Notes: generated by a model from the letters alone, not told the origin. 64,000 bases of DNA from Paraburkholderia lacunae (GCF_003353175.1 NZ_QHKS01000008.1:186001-250000), one strand, 5' to 3'. Counted from the first letter of the stretch, positions 25,980 to 35,011 are shown. Program-made: numbers and translations.

Positions 25980-28769
25980 ATGGAAATCAAGTCAATCGTC
26001 GCTTATCAAGGACCTAATATTCATGCACATTTCCCGGTCATTCGGTACACCGTCGATCTGGGGAAGCTCGAGGAATGGCCAACCATGCGGCTTGGCCACG
26101 ACTTCATCGATCGTCTGCTTGGCTATCTCCCCGGCCTTCAACAGCATGGCTGTTCGTACAATACCGCCGGCGGGTTCGTGCGACGCATGTTGGAAGGCGA
26201 GGGAACCTGGCTGGGTCACGTGATGGAACACGTAGCCATCGAACTGCAGAAGGTGGCGGGTTCGGACGTGAGCTTTGGCAAGACGCGTGCAGCCGGGCCG
26301 CGGGGACACTACGACGTAGTCTATGAGTACCATGATGAAGATGTCGGTCGGCATGCCGGAAACCTGTCTCTTGCCTTGATCGAGCATCTTCTTCCTGACG
26401 AATTGAAGCCGGAGCAGCATCCCGAACAGGATTTCGATTTTGAGCATGAACTGGATGATTTCATCCGTTATGCGCGGAGTCGCGACGTGGGGCCAAGCAC
26501 TGCCGCGTTGGTGAGCGCCGCTGGGAAGCGTGCAATCCCTTGTACGCGCCTGAACGGCGAGAGCCTGATACTGCTCGGCTACGGGCGTTTCCAGAAACGG
26601 ATCAAGGCGACGCTCACCAGCGAGACGCGTCAGATCGCCGTAGACCAGGCATCGGACAAGGAGGAGACCAATCGGACCCTGCATGACGCGGGCCTTCCGG
26701 TGCCGCGGCAACGAAAGGTCTATAACGCCGGCGACGCCGTCGATAGCGCCGAACGCATCGGCTACCCGGTCGTGGTCAAGCCCTTGGACAGCAATCACGG
26801 GCAAGGCATATCAATCAAGCTTACAAGGCCAGAGCAGGTGGAACTCGCCTTTGAGAGGGCGCAAGAATACAGCAGGCGGGTGCTCGTCGAAAGCTATATC
26901 CCGGGGTCCGATCACCGCATGCTGGTGGTCAATGGCGAATTGCTGGCGGTTGCCAGACGCATCCCCGCTCATGTGATGGGCGATGGGGTTCACACCGTAG
27001 AGGAGTTGGTGGAAGAGATGAATAAGGATCCACGCCGGGGTGTGGGGCATGAAAACGTGCTCACTCGCGTGGAGCTCGACGGCGCGGCAAAACACTTCCT
27101 GGATGACGAGGGTTTTAGTCCCGGGACGGTACCCAAGCCGGGCGAGACCGTCTATTTGTGTGCCACCGCCAACCTCTCCACCGGTGGCACCGCCATCGAC
27201 GTCACCGATAGCGTGCACCCGGACAACCGGGAAATGGCCGTCCGGGCGATCAGGGCCATTGGCCTGGACGTCGGTGGTGTTGATTTCATCACCACCGATA
27301 TCTCCGCGTCGTATCGTGAGACTGGCGGCGCCATTTGCGAGGTGAATGCCTGCCCGGGTCTACGGATGCATCTGGCGCCGAGCGACGGCACGCCCAGGGA
27401 CGTGGCCGGGCCTATCATCGACATGCTGTTTCCACCCGGTGCTCCAACGACCGTCCCCATTGCAAGCATTACCGGCACCAACGGCAAGACCACCACGTCG
27501 CGCATGCTGGCCCACATCATGAAGCTGGCGGGCTACACGGTTGGTCTGGGTACAACCGATGGCGTCTATATCGACGGACGGCTGACTGTGGAAGGCGACA
27601 TGACCGGGGCGACATCCGCGCGCATAATTCTCGCGGATTCCGCTGTCGACGCGGCCGTACTGGAGACGGCCCGGGGTGGCCTGCTGCGGTGTGGTTTGGG
27701 CTATCCGGAGTGCAACGTGGCGGGCTGCCTCAACGTGACCGCCGATCACCTGGGCCTGCGTGGGGTCGAGACCGTGGAGCAGATGGCCGAGGTCAAGCGC
27801 ATCGTCATCGAAGTGGCGAAGGACATGGCTGTCGTCAACGCTGACGATCCCTTATGTCTGAAGATGGCGGATCATAGCCACGCAAACCGCCTGGGCTACG
27901 TGACCATGAACCCTGCCCACCCGCTGGTCAATGAGCATATACGGGCGGGTGGGGTGGCGGTCATTCTGGAGGAAGAGATAAACGGCCACATGATCACCCT
28001 GTGGGACGGTGGTCACCGTTTTCCGTTGCTGTGGACGCACCTGATTCCGGCCACAGTGCAAGGGCTCGCTTTGCACAATGTGCAGAACGCGATGTTCGCC
28101 GCGGCGCTCGCTCGCGGTCTCGGGATCGATCTCGAGGGCATCCGCCTGGGCCTGCGCACGTTCGAAAACACCTTCCAGCAGACCCCCGGCCGCATGAACA
28201 TCTATGATCAGCATCCGTTCAGGGTGATTCTGGACTATGCGCACAATCCGGCGGCCGTGAAGACGATGTGCGCTTTTGTAGACCGGCTGGGCGCCGCGCG
28301 CGCGAAGATCATTTCGCTGACGGTCCCGGGCGACCGCCGTGACGAGGACGTCCTGGAGATCGCGCGTATTGCGGCCGGACACTTCGAGCATTACATCTGC
28401 CACCGGGACTGCGACTCGCGTGGGCGGGCTCACCTCGAAGTGCCGGAAATGCTGTGCTACGCGCTGCGCGAGAACGGGGTCGGCGCAGAGCAGATCGAGG
28501 TCATCGCCGATGAGCAGGCAGCGAATCAATCGGCGCTCGAGATGGCTGGCCCTGGCGATCTGCTCCTCCTGTTGAGCGAAGACTACGTGCGTGCCTGGGA
28601 GCAGATTGTGCGCTTCAGGCCCAATGGGCAAGCAGGGCATGTGGCCGAGAGAAGACCAGGGCCCGTCAAGATCCGTCTGGACGATCTGGGCCGGTTCGAA
28701 TGGGACAGTAGCATGGAGATCATCCGTGACGAGCGCGGCGTGCGGCTAGCGCGAGAGATCGAGGACTGA
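25980..28769 (+). CDS. cphA: cyanophycin synthetase
   Basis: A 929-residue CphA, which builds cyanophycin (poly-Asp with Arg on each side chain) from Asp and Arg using two ATP per unit. The N-terminal domain (MEIKSIVAYQGPNIHAHFPV onwards) covers about 1-160. An ATP-grasp domain follows (YPVVVKPLDSNHGQGISI near 260, EVNACPGLRMH near 460). The Mur-ligase-like domain has the P-loop GTNGKTTTSRM near 499, GGLLRCGLGYPECNVAGCLN near 565, NTFQQTPGRMN and DYAHNPAAVK. Length fits the family (about 870-930). AGGAGG precedes the ATG. It heads the cyanophycin locus. Confidence 0.95.
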   Translation: MEIKSIVAYQGPNIHAHFPVIRYTVDLGKLEEWPTMRLGHDFIDRLLGYLPGLQQHGCSYNTAGGFVRRMLEGEGTWLGHVMEHVAIELQKVAGSDVSFGKTRAAGPRGHYDVVYEYHDEDVGRHAGNLSLALIEHLLPDELKPEQHPEQDFDFEHELDDFIRYARSRDVGPSTAALVSAAGKRAIPCTRLNGESLILLGYGRFQKRIKATLTSETRQIAVDQASDKEETNRTLHDAGLPVPRQRKVYNAGDAVDSAERIGYPVVVKPLDSNHGQGISIKLTRPEQVELAFERAQEYSRRVLVESYIPGSDHRMLVVNGELLAVARRIPAHVMGDGVHTVEELVEEMNKDPRRGVGHENVLTRVELDGAAKHFLDDEGFSPGTVPKPGETVYLCATANLSTGGTAIDVTDSVHPDNREMAVRAIRAIGLDVGGVDFITTDISASYRETGGAICEVNACPGLRMHLAPSDGTPRDVAGPIIDMLFPPGAPTTVPIASITGTNGKTTTSRMLAHIMKLAGYTVGLGTTDGVYIDGRLTVEGDMTGATSARIILADSAVDAAVLETARGGLLRCGLGYPECNVAGCLNVTADHLGLRGVETVEQMAEVKRIVIEVAKDMAVVNADDPLCLKMADHSHANRLGYVTMNPAHPLVNEHIRAGGVAVILEEEINGHMITLWDGGHRFPLLWTHLIPATVQGLALHNVQNAMFAAALARGLGIDLEGIRLGLRTFENTFQQTPGRMNIYDQHPFRVILDYAHNPAAVKTMCAFVDRLGAARAKIISLTVPGDRRDEDVLEIARIAAGHFEHYICHRDCDSRGRAHLEVPEMLCYALRENGVGAEQIEVIADEQAANQSALEMAGPGDLLLLLSEDYVRAWEQIVRFRPNGQAGHVAERRPGPVKIRLDDLGRFEWDSSMEIIRDERGVRLAREIED

Positions 28770-28895
28770 ATGAGTTTTCGCCGTGGTAACGGCGAGGTCC
28801 CAGGCGGTCGCAAGCCGACCTGGTAGTAGGACCACAAGGCGGGTGAAGCATCCAATGCACACCCTTCATGAGCGTCAAGACTTAGGAGAGCCAAA

Positions 28896-29204
28896 ATGGA
28901 CGAGAGACAGAGATTTCTTCTCTACAACGATAACGAAGCCGGGCTCGATGCGTCCTCGAAACGGAGGATAGCCGTCGAAGTCGCGCTGGACCTGATACGT
29001 CACGAAGCGATGAGCGGGTCGTCGCGCAATTCTCTGGATTCCAATCTGAGGCACCTCTCAGACTATGCCGATTTTATTCAGGAAGCCTTGAGAGGCAGTG
29101 AGCGGGAGGCCTTGGGAAGCAATGAGCAGGAGGCCTTGAGGGGCAGGGACCGGGACGCCTCGAGGGATCGGGAGCGGGAAGCCTCGAGGGGTAGGGAGCA
29201 TTAG
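28896..29204 (+). CDS. small protein with five C-terminal 8-residue repeats
   Basis: A 102-residue soluble protein lying 126 bases after cphA and preceded by GGAGAG. Residues 1-62 are helical (MDERQRFLLYNDNEAGLDAS, then SKRRIAVEVALDLIRHEA). Residues 63-102 are five tandem octads of the type E-A-L-R-G-S-E-R, strongly charged with alternating Arg and Glu/Asp. I know no family. The mixed acidic/basic repeats could interact with zwitterionic cyanophycin granules, as phasins do with PHA; this is inference from position and composition only. Confidence 0.7.
   Translation: MDERQRFLLYNDNEAGLDASSKRRIAVEVALDLIRHEAMSGSSRNSLDSNLRHLSDYADFIQEALRGSEREALGSNEQEALRGRDRDASRDREREASRGREH
29082..29201 (+). repeat. 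five tandem 24-bp units inside the gene after cphA
   Basis: Units start at 29082, 29106, 29130, 29154 and 29178. Each begins GA(A/G/C)GCCT(T/C)G and codes for eight residues. Copies differ at several positions, so the array is not recent. The last unit ends at the stop codon. Confidence 0.85.
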
Positions 29205-29211
29205 CGGACAT

Positions 29212-29242
29212 GCTGCGCCTGCTTGCGCGTAGCAGGCGCAGC
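29212..29242 (+). promoter_or_regulatory. strong RNA hairpin between the repeat protein and the transglutaminase gene
   Basis: A perfect 12-bp stem (GCTGCGCCTGCT / AGCAGGCGCAGC) with a 7-base loop starts eight bases after the stop codon. No U run follows, so it is either a weak terminator or an mRNA-stabilising or processing element that separates cphA-side expression from the downstream gene. Confidence 0.5.
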
Positions 29243-29350
29243 GCGCACGCTCAATGGAGCCCTGTTGCGGCCTCGGGCGCCGCATCCCGCCTGACTTGAC
29301 GAGGCACCGGTCCCGCCCGTGCCTCGTCAATCAGAACGATAGGGGGATTT

Positions 29351-31060
29351 GTGGTCACGCCGATAAAACCTCTCTTTGCGAGGCATATCGTCTCTGTCGA
29401 TAGCAACGAGGAAGATGCGCTGTTCGTCGTCGATCCGGACCTTGGGGCGCTCGGCAAAATTGACGTTCGCACGGGATTCTTTTACGGGATTATCAATTTC
29501 AGGAGCTTCAACGCGTTCAAAGGATCGGCTGCACTCTGTATGCGGCCGGATGGTACCGTCAATTATTCGCGTTCCAATCGGATCTACACGGTCGGGATAG
29601 AGAATGGAACGGTCCGTGACGCGATGGACATCATTACGATCGATCAAGCAGAGGAGCTGGTTGGGCTGTGCTGGAAAAACGATCGGTATTATGCGGTCGA
29701 CAGACGTGGCGCCCTGTTCATTCTGGATGAGGATGGTTTAATACAGGCGACTGAGGTAGGTCATGGCGTCAACGATATTACCTTGCATGGAGATCGCCTG
29801 TTTATACTGAACGGCGCCAGCCAGGCCATTTATGTCTACAGCCTTGATGGAATTCATCTGGCGTCGCTGACCATACCGTATGAAGGGGCATCGGGAATCG
29901 CTTCCATTAAAACGTCAGATAAAGAAGAACCCGTCATCTATGTATATTACAACCAGGATAGCTGGGACGTTTTCGACGATGCGAGTTCTGAATCGGGGAA
30001 ACGTGGTGGTCCGAATATAAAACTCAATAAGCATGTCTCCGATGGTTTTATAGAGAGGCTTGACTACAAAATAATAGAACTTGGTGAGATCGGGAGTTTC
30101 GGCCTTTCGGGAGGGTATGAAGTGAAATTGACTTATGCCGAAATGCTCAAGCCCGCCCGTGAAGTTTTGAACAGAATCGGTGGTGTCGAGATGTGCGTCA
30201 GGCTGTCGATTCCAGTCGAGACGCGAAGACAGAAGATCAAGTCAATCAGGATTATTGGCGACGTTCCGGGCGTTTTAAAAAAAGACGAAAATGGCAACGA
30301 GATCGTGGAATTCGATCTGACCGGCGTCGAGCTTGATAAAGAGCGCCGTTCCTTTGGCTATAGTGCTGTAATCGAAGTGTACGGCATACGATACAAGCTG
30401 AATGTCGCGGATGCGCCCTACCCCGACGATATCAAGACACGCTTTCTTAAAGAAGAGTCCAGGTATGATATGGACCGGCTGGAATTAAGAGACATTGCAG
30501 CCGAGCTGATCTCGGCTCTGCCCGAAAACGAGCGCGGTAATGTGGTCAAAATTGCGAAAGCCGTGCGCGAATATGTTTATAGCAGGTTGGCGTACCGATA
30601 CAACAACCAGTACACAAGTCCCGTCGAGACCTTGAGAGACGGCGAAGGGACCTGCGGAAAGTACATGGAGCTGTTAATAGGATTAATGCGGCTTTGCGGG
30701 GTCGCATGCAGGCCAGTTGGAGATTTCAAGGTGCCCGAGTATAAGCTGAGATATGCGCGGGTCAACTCGGTCTGTACGCCGGATTACGACCATGCGTGGG
30801 TGGAGTTCTATGTGCCCGGGCTAGGGTGGGTACCGATGGAAAGCTCATCGGACAATGCGCCAGAACGACATGAAAGGTTTTTTGGCGCGCTGTCGTGGAT
30901 CTATATAGAAAACAGCAGAACAGAAAAGATGTGCGAAATATGCAAGCCCGGTTGCTGGGAAAAGGTCGATAACGATCTGATGTATTCGGACTTTTTTGTA
31001 CCTGACATCCAGATCGAGGTGCTTCGGGAAGCATCGCTGGATGAAGCGTTTCCTGACTGA
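29351..31060 (+). CDS. transglutaminase-like protein with beta-propeller-like N-terminus
   Basis: A 569-residue protein. The N-terminal 200 residues look like beta-propeller blades (SNRIYTVGIENGTVRDAMDI, NDRYYAVDRRGALFILDEDG, HGDRLFILNGASQAIYVYSL). The C-terminal third is a transglutaminase/protease-like domain with Cys435 (GEGTCGKYMELL), His481 (YDHAWVEFY) and a following Asp501 (ESSSDN), a full catalytic triad. No signal peptide is seen. The GTG start follows AGGGGG. The gene is clearly AT-richer than its neighbours, suggesting transfer. Its place in the cyanophycin locus suggests action on the polymer or on a granule protein; this is unproven. Confidence 0.8.
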   Translation: MVTPIKPLFARHIVSVDSNEEDALFVVDPDLGALGKIDVRTGFFYGIINFRSFNAFKGSAALCMRPDGTVNYSRSNRIYTVGIENGTVRDAMDIITIDQAEELVGLCWKNDRYYAVDRRGALFILDEDGLIQATEVGHGVNDITLHGDRLFILNGASQAIYVYSLDGIHLASLTIPYEGASGIASIKTSDKEEPVIYVYYNQDSWDVFDDASSESGKRGGPNIKLNKHVSDGFIERLDYKIIELGEIGSFGLSGGYEVKLTYAEMLKPAREVLNRIGGVEMCVRLSIPVETRRQKIKSIRIIGDVPGVLKKDENGNEIVEFDLTGVELDKERRSFGYSAVIEVYGIRYKLNVADAPYPDDIKTRFLKEESRYDMDRLELRDIAAELISALPENERGNVVKIAKAVREYVYSRLAYRYNNQYTSPVETLRDGEGTCGKYMELLIGLMRLCGVACRPVGDFKVPEYKLRYARVNSVCTPDYDHAWVEFYVPGLGWVPMESSSDNAPERHERFFGALSWIYIENSRTEKMCEICKPGCWEKVDNDLMYSDFFVPDIQIEVLREASLDEAFPD

Positions 31061-31185
31061 CGTCCGGCGGTCCGCGCCGCATGAGCACTGGGCGGTCGGG
31101 GGAAGCCCAACGCTTGATCGCGAGGTCGCCAAGGCGGCTCACGTGATGACTTGAGAAAACCCAAGCCTACCGGCGCGAATCCGAA

Positions 31186-32010
31186 TTAGCGCTTGATGGT
31201 CGCCCTATGCGCCGCCAAATCATACAGGTCGCCCTCAACAAGGATGTCCAGGTGCAGGCCGATCACGCTGACCGGCGCATGGCGCCGATCCGGATGGATC
31301 GCGGAGTGCTGGAGTTGGGACGGGTTCACAATGGTGATGCCGCCGCTGCCCACCACCTGCAGCCCGTGGTCCGGACCAATAAACGCAGCCGTGTCTTCAT
31401 CCAGGCCGATACCAATGGCTAGCGGGTTGTAAGTCAGGGCCATCAGTAGACGCCCCAGCCGGTCCTGGTGACGATAGTGCTGATCGATGATCAACTGCCC
31501 GATCAGGCCCAGGCCCGGCGCCAATTCGACAATGTCCGCGCGGGGCGTCGTGCCGCTCTGTCCGGACGCAATCATCTGCTCCGGCAGGAACGCGGCTCCC
31601 GTCGAGGTGCCGGCCACGTGCATACCCTGTGCATTCCGGTTGCGGATCTTCTGGGCCACCGAAGTGTTGCCCAGGGTCTCGGAAAGATGGACCGTCTCGC
31701 TCCCCATAAGGAAAATCCCGTCGACGCTATCGAGCACTTCCAGGTCCCGCTCCGACTCGCAGTCGGCTCGGGTCCCAAATCTCAGGAGGCTGACCCGATC
31801 AACCCGCAGATCGCGGAACGCTCGTTCGTAACGATAGCCAGCGTCGGGCATCTCGGAGACCGTGGCGACGATGGCGATATGCGCACGGGAGCCGCCGCAA
31901 AGCTGCACGAAGCGGCGCAGGATGGAGGCCTTCCGTATGCGTCTTCCATCGCCGCCGATGGGGACGATAAAACCGCGTGTGCCTCCCGTGGACGCCTTTG
32001 CACGACTCAA
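31186..32010 (-). CDS. divergent cyanophycinase paralogue
   Basis: A 274-residue protein of the cyanophycinase (peptidase S51-like) family, paralogous to the gene at 32242-33120. The nucleophile Ser136 (GTSTGAA), His178 (IDQHYRHQDRLGRL) and Glu205 (GIGLDEDTAAF) are kept. The segment that reads MTGGDQVRL in the sister is LMGSETVHL here, so the GGDQ element is replaced by GSET, and GTSAGAS by GTSTGAA. Changed substrate preference, or loss of polymer cleavage, is possible. A TTG at 32010 follows GGAGTG. It probably shares a transcript with the upstream copy. Confidence 0.8.
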   Translation of the reverse strand: MSRAKASTGGTRGFIVPIGGDGRRIRKASILRRFVQLCGGSRAHIAIVATVSEMPDAGYRYERAFRDLRVDRVSLLRFGTRADCESERDLEVLDSVDGIFLMGSETVHLSETLGNTSVAQKIRNRNAQGMHVAGTSTGAAFLPEQMIASGQSGTTPRADIVELAPGLGLIGQLIIDQHYRHQDRLGRLLMALTYNPLAIGIGLDEDTAAFIGPDHGLQVVGSGGITIVNPSQLQHSAIHPDRRHAPVSVIGLHLDILVEGDLYDLAAHRATIKR

Positions 32011-32241
32011 CTTTCACTCCGGGTAGAGTGCAAAATCGCGAAGTAGCCCAGGTCTCGTGCAGCCACCACGTGATCCGCTTGTTCCACTGGCAGCACTGCT
32101 GCTGGCGGGCTCGCATCAGCTGGCGTCCATGGTTTCTGCCGTCCCGGTCGCTGGTGCCTCGTACGATTATATCGGCAAGCGGATTGCGGCAGACGCGCGC
32201 TGCCCGGTTCGTGAATGAAGCGGGTTCTGCGTTCTAACCGG

Positions 32242-33120
32242 TCAGGTCAAGGCAGCGGCGGTCAATTTGCCGGCGGCGTTGCTTTTCGCGGACAAGATAC
32301 CGCCTGAGAGGGTGTGTGTTGCGAGATCGTACGTATTGCCTTCGACGAGGATATGCAGACGTACCCCTGTCAGTCCTACCGGGTCGTCGTGGCGAACCGG
32401 CTTTGCAGCCGAATTGCGCAGATTCGACCCGTCGATGATGGTGACGCTACCGGTGCCGACCACCTCCAGCGTGTCGTCTGGACCGATGAACGCGGCCGTA
32501 TCCTCATCCAGCCCGATGCCCGCCCCGAATGGGATCGAGGCCACCGCCGCCAGCAGGCGCCCGAGTCGATCGCGCTGGCTGAAGTGCTGGTCGATCACAA
32601 AGCGGCTGATGAAACCCAGGCCCGGCGCCAGATCGACCATCCCGGCGCGAGGCGTGGCACCGCTCTTGCCGCCGGCGATCATCGCGGCGGACATGGCGGA
32701 GGCTCCAGCGGAGGTGCCTGCTACGTGCATGCCGTGTGCGTTGCGGCGGCGCAGCTTGTCCGCTGCCGACGTGTCGATCAGCATCTCGGCGAGGCGTACC
32801 TGGTCGCCCCCGGTCATGAAGACACCGTCAGCGTGATCGAGCATCTTCAGATATTTGTCGGACTCGCAGTCGGCGCGGGACTTGAATGGCAGGATACTGA
32901 CCCGGTCAGCCCCGAGATCGCGGAACACAGTCTCGTAGAGATCCCCCGTATCGTCCAGTGAAGAGGCCGTCGGGATAACTGCAATGTGCGCGCGTGACCC
33001 ACCACAAAGCTTGACGAAACGACGCAGGATAACCGGGTTCTGGACCCGATTTTCCTTGCCGCCAATGGGGATAATGAAGCCTCGCGCGGCGCCGTTCAGC
33101 GATTTTCCCGGGTGCATCAT
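32242..33120 (-). CDS. cphB: cyanophycinase
   Basis: A 292-residue serine-type exopeptidase that releases beta-Asp-Arg dipeptides from cyanophycin. FMTGGDQVRL (104-107 GGDQ), the nucleophile elbow GTSAGAS (Ser137), IDQHFSQRDRLGRL (His179) and GLDEDTAA (Glu206) are the family signatures. No export signal, which fits an intracellular enzyme of the CphB type rather than secreted CphE. AAGGAG precedes the ATG at 33120. It is oriented against cphA, so polymer breakdown can be controlled separately from synthesis. Confidence 0.92.
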   Translation of the reverse strand: MMHPGKSLNGAARGFIIPIGGKENRVQNPVILRRFVKLCGGSRAHIAVIPTASSLDDTGDLYETVFRDLGADRVSILPFKSRADCESDKYLKMLDHADGVFMTGGDQVRLAEMLIDTSAADKLRRRNAHGMHVAGTSAGASAMSAAMIAGGKSGATPRAGMVDLAPGLGFISRFVIDQHFSQRDRLGRLLAAVASIPFGAGIGLDEDTAAFIGPDDTLEVVGTGSVTIIDGSNLRNSAAKPVRHDDPVGLTGVRLHILVEGNTYDLATHTLSGGILSAKSNAAGKLTAAALT

Positions 33121-33269
33121 TCACTCCTTCCAGATTTGTACCTGCCCCTCTATGAGCATCGTAACAGCAAAAAGCGCGCCAATGTTTCCTCGACAAGGAC
33201 GCGCGCGCTGTGCGGGCCGCGATGAGAAGAAGCTCGCCGGGACTTCAGACCAACGAGGTGCGGGAAGCA

Positions 33270-33432
33270 TGTATGCACACATTTCGCGCATACGTGAACC
33301 AATATGGTGCGACATTGGCGCGCAACTCGACGCCGATCCGCCGGGGATCGTGACCCTCGAGACCAGGTTCCGGACGTCGAGGATCGTGCCACTGCACCCG
33401 ACGACAGCGGAGAAGCTGCAGACCTACGCATC
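33270..33432 (+). pseudogene. fragment of a tyrosine recombinase/integrase
   Basis: The plus strand at about 33343-33432 reads GIVTLETRFRTSRIVPLHPT and then TAEKLQTYA. The (K/R)F(R/G)xSRxVPLHP motif with the following helix is characteristic of the catalytic domain of integrases such as those in tnpABC-type elements. Neither the N-terminal domain nor the Tyr box is found nearby. It is a scrap of a mobile element between the cyanophycinases and the AotO-like gene. Confidence 0.55.
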
Positions 33433-33653
33433 CGGCCAGACCGAGGTGATCGTGACGAGCCCGTTCGACTGGCTTCGCGACGTCGGTATCCCCGTAATTT
33501 CTGTACAGATTACGATGGTAGCCAGATTGGGGCTTCTTTGAAGCGCGGCGGCGGCATAGGATCGCGCTGTAGCAATCCGCCAACCCACATCATTCGCTCA
33601 TGAAAATCCCGCTGATAATCTTGAGCGCCTATTCTTCTACAGACGCTTCGCAC

Positions 33654-34769
33654 ATGAACAAGCAATCGATTCCGCTTCTCTCGCCGGCTATCGGCACACA
33701 CCGCGAACTGGTTTCATTTCACTTTGGACCCGCGAATAGCGCGCAGAAGGTTTATATCCAGTCGTCGCTGCACGCCGATGAAACGCCTGCGATGCTGACC
33801 ACTGTCTTGCTCAAGCGTCGTTTGCTTGAACTGGAGAGGCAGGGTGCTTTGGCCGCTGAGATTGTCGTCGTGCCGGTCGCGAATCCGGTCGGGCTTGGGC
33901 AGTATGTACTCGGGCAGTTTATGGGACGCTTCGATCTTGGCAGCGGCAAGAACTTCAATCGACATTTCTTGCAGTTCTCGCAGCTGGCGGCGAAAGCCAG
34001 GGATGTTTTGGGTTCTGATGCTTTGGAGAATCGGCGGATTGTTCGTGAGTTGATCGCGCAGGAACTTGCGCAGCAGAAGCCGTTGACCGAGTTCGAGTCA
34101 TTGCAATTGGCTTTACTGAAGCTTTCGTTCGATGCAGATGTCGTTATCGATCTGCATTGTTCGTTGGAAGCGGCGATGCATCTCTATACCAGTGAAGCAG
34201 CCTGGCCGGAGTTCGAACCTCTGGCGCGGTATCTCGGGGCACAGGCTTCGTTGCTGGCCACTGACTCAGGCGGGGAGTCGTTCGATGAGACACATAGTTT
34301 GTTGTGGTGGCAGTTGCAGCAGGAAATGCCGGCCGATAAGCCGGTGCCCAATGGGGCGATTGCTGTGACTGTCGAATGCAGGGGGCAGCGGGATGTTTCT
34401 TATTCTGTAGCTCAGGAAGACGCTGACGCGATTGTTGATTTTCTGGTTTGGCGGAAGGCTGTCAAGCTCGATGCCAAGCCTTTGCCCGAGTTGCTGGCGC
34501 CTGCTACGCCGCTCGCTGGCAGTGAGCAGTTTTATGCGCCTGTTAGTGGAATCCTCGTTCATCGCGCGGCGATTGGAGACACGATTCGCGTCGGGCAGGC
34601 TTTGTTCGATATCGTCGATCCGTTGACCGATGAGACCACAACCCTCTGTAGTCAAACCGAAGGCGTGTTTTATATGCGGCGTGCTATTCGGTTTGTTACG
34701 GCTGGTGCGCCATTGGGACGCGTGACTGGGACGCGGGCTTTCAGGACTGGGGTTTTGTTGGGGGCCTGA
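33654..34769 (+). CDS. cphZ: M14 AstE/AspA-family hydrolase, AotO/CphZ-like cyanophycin dipeptide hydrolase
   Basis: A 371-residue zinc hydrolase. Zn ligands are His40 and Glu43 in IQSSLHADETP and His168 in VIDLHCSLEAAMH; the C-terminal 80 residues form a lipoyl-like barrel (FYAPVSGILVHRAAIGDTIR). The start MNKQSIPLLSPAIGTHRELV and the layout fit the AotO-like subgroup. From memory, AotO of Pseudomonas and its relatives hydrolyse beta-Asp-Arg and were named CphZ. Its place beside two cyanophycinases supports that role here. The frame also opens at 33600; neither start has a clear ribosome site, and 33654 gives the usual length. Confidence 0.7.
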   Translation: MNKQSIPLLSPAIGTHRELVSFHFGPANSAQKVYIQSSLHADETPAMLTTVLLKRRLLELERQGALAAEIVVVPVANPVGLGQYVLGQFMGRFDLGSGKNFNRHFLQFSQLAAKARDVLGSDALENRRIVRELIAQELAQQKPLTEFESLQLALLKLSFDADVVIDLHCSLEAAMHLYTSEAAWPEFEPLARYLGAQASLLATDSGGESFDETHSLLWWQLQQEMPADKPVPNGAIAVTVECRGQRDVSYSVAQEDADAIVDFLVWRKAVKLDAKPLPELLAPATPLAGSEQFYAPVSGILVHRAAIGDTIRVGQALFDIVDPLTDETTTLCSQTEGVFYMRRAIRFVTAGAPLGRVTGTRAFRTGVLLGA

Positions 34770-35011
34770 GGTTGTTTGTTATTGATGCCGGCATAATTCA
34801 AAGCCAGGCATCTGTCGAAACGATGCCTGCCCGCAGCAGGTTGTTGCGCCGACCACGAATAGCGATGCTCACGACTGGAGTGGTGTCTTCATTTTGGGGA
34901 ATACTGGCGATTGCAGTAGCCAAGGCCGTCTACGGTCTCTTGCTGCTGGAGTCTCATTTAATAATGTAGTCGCTGCATTACGATTTTGGTCGCATGAAAC
35001 ATGGAGATCCA

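Noticed and set aside
34772-34969. 65-residue plus-strand frame with a hydrophobic segment after the AotO-like gene
   Set aside because: Starts with TTG and has no ribosome site; the composition before the helix is not protein-like.
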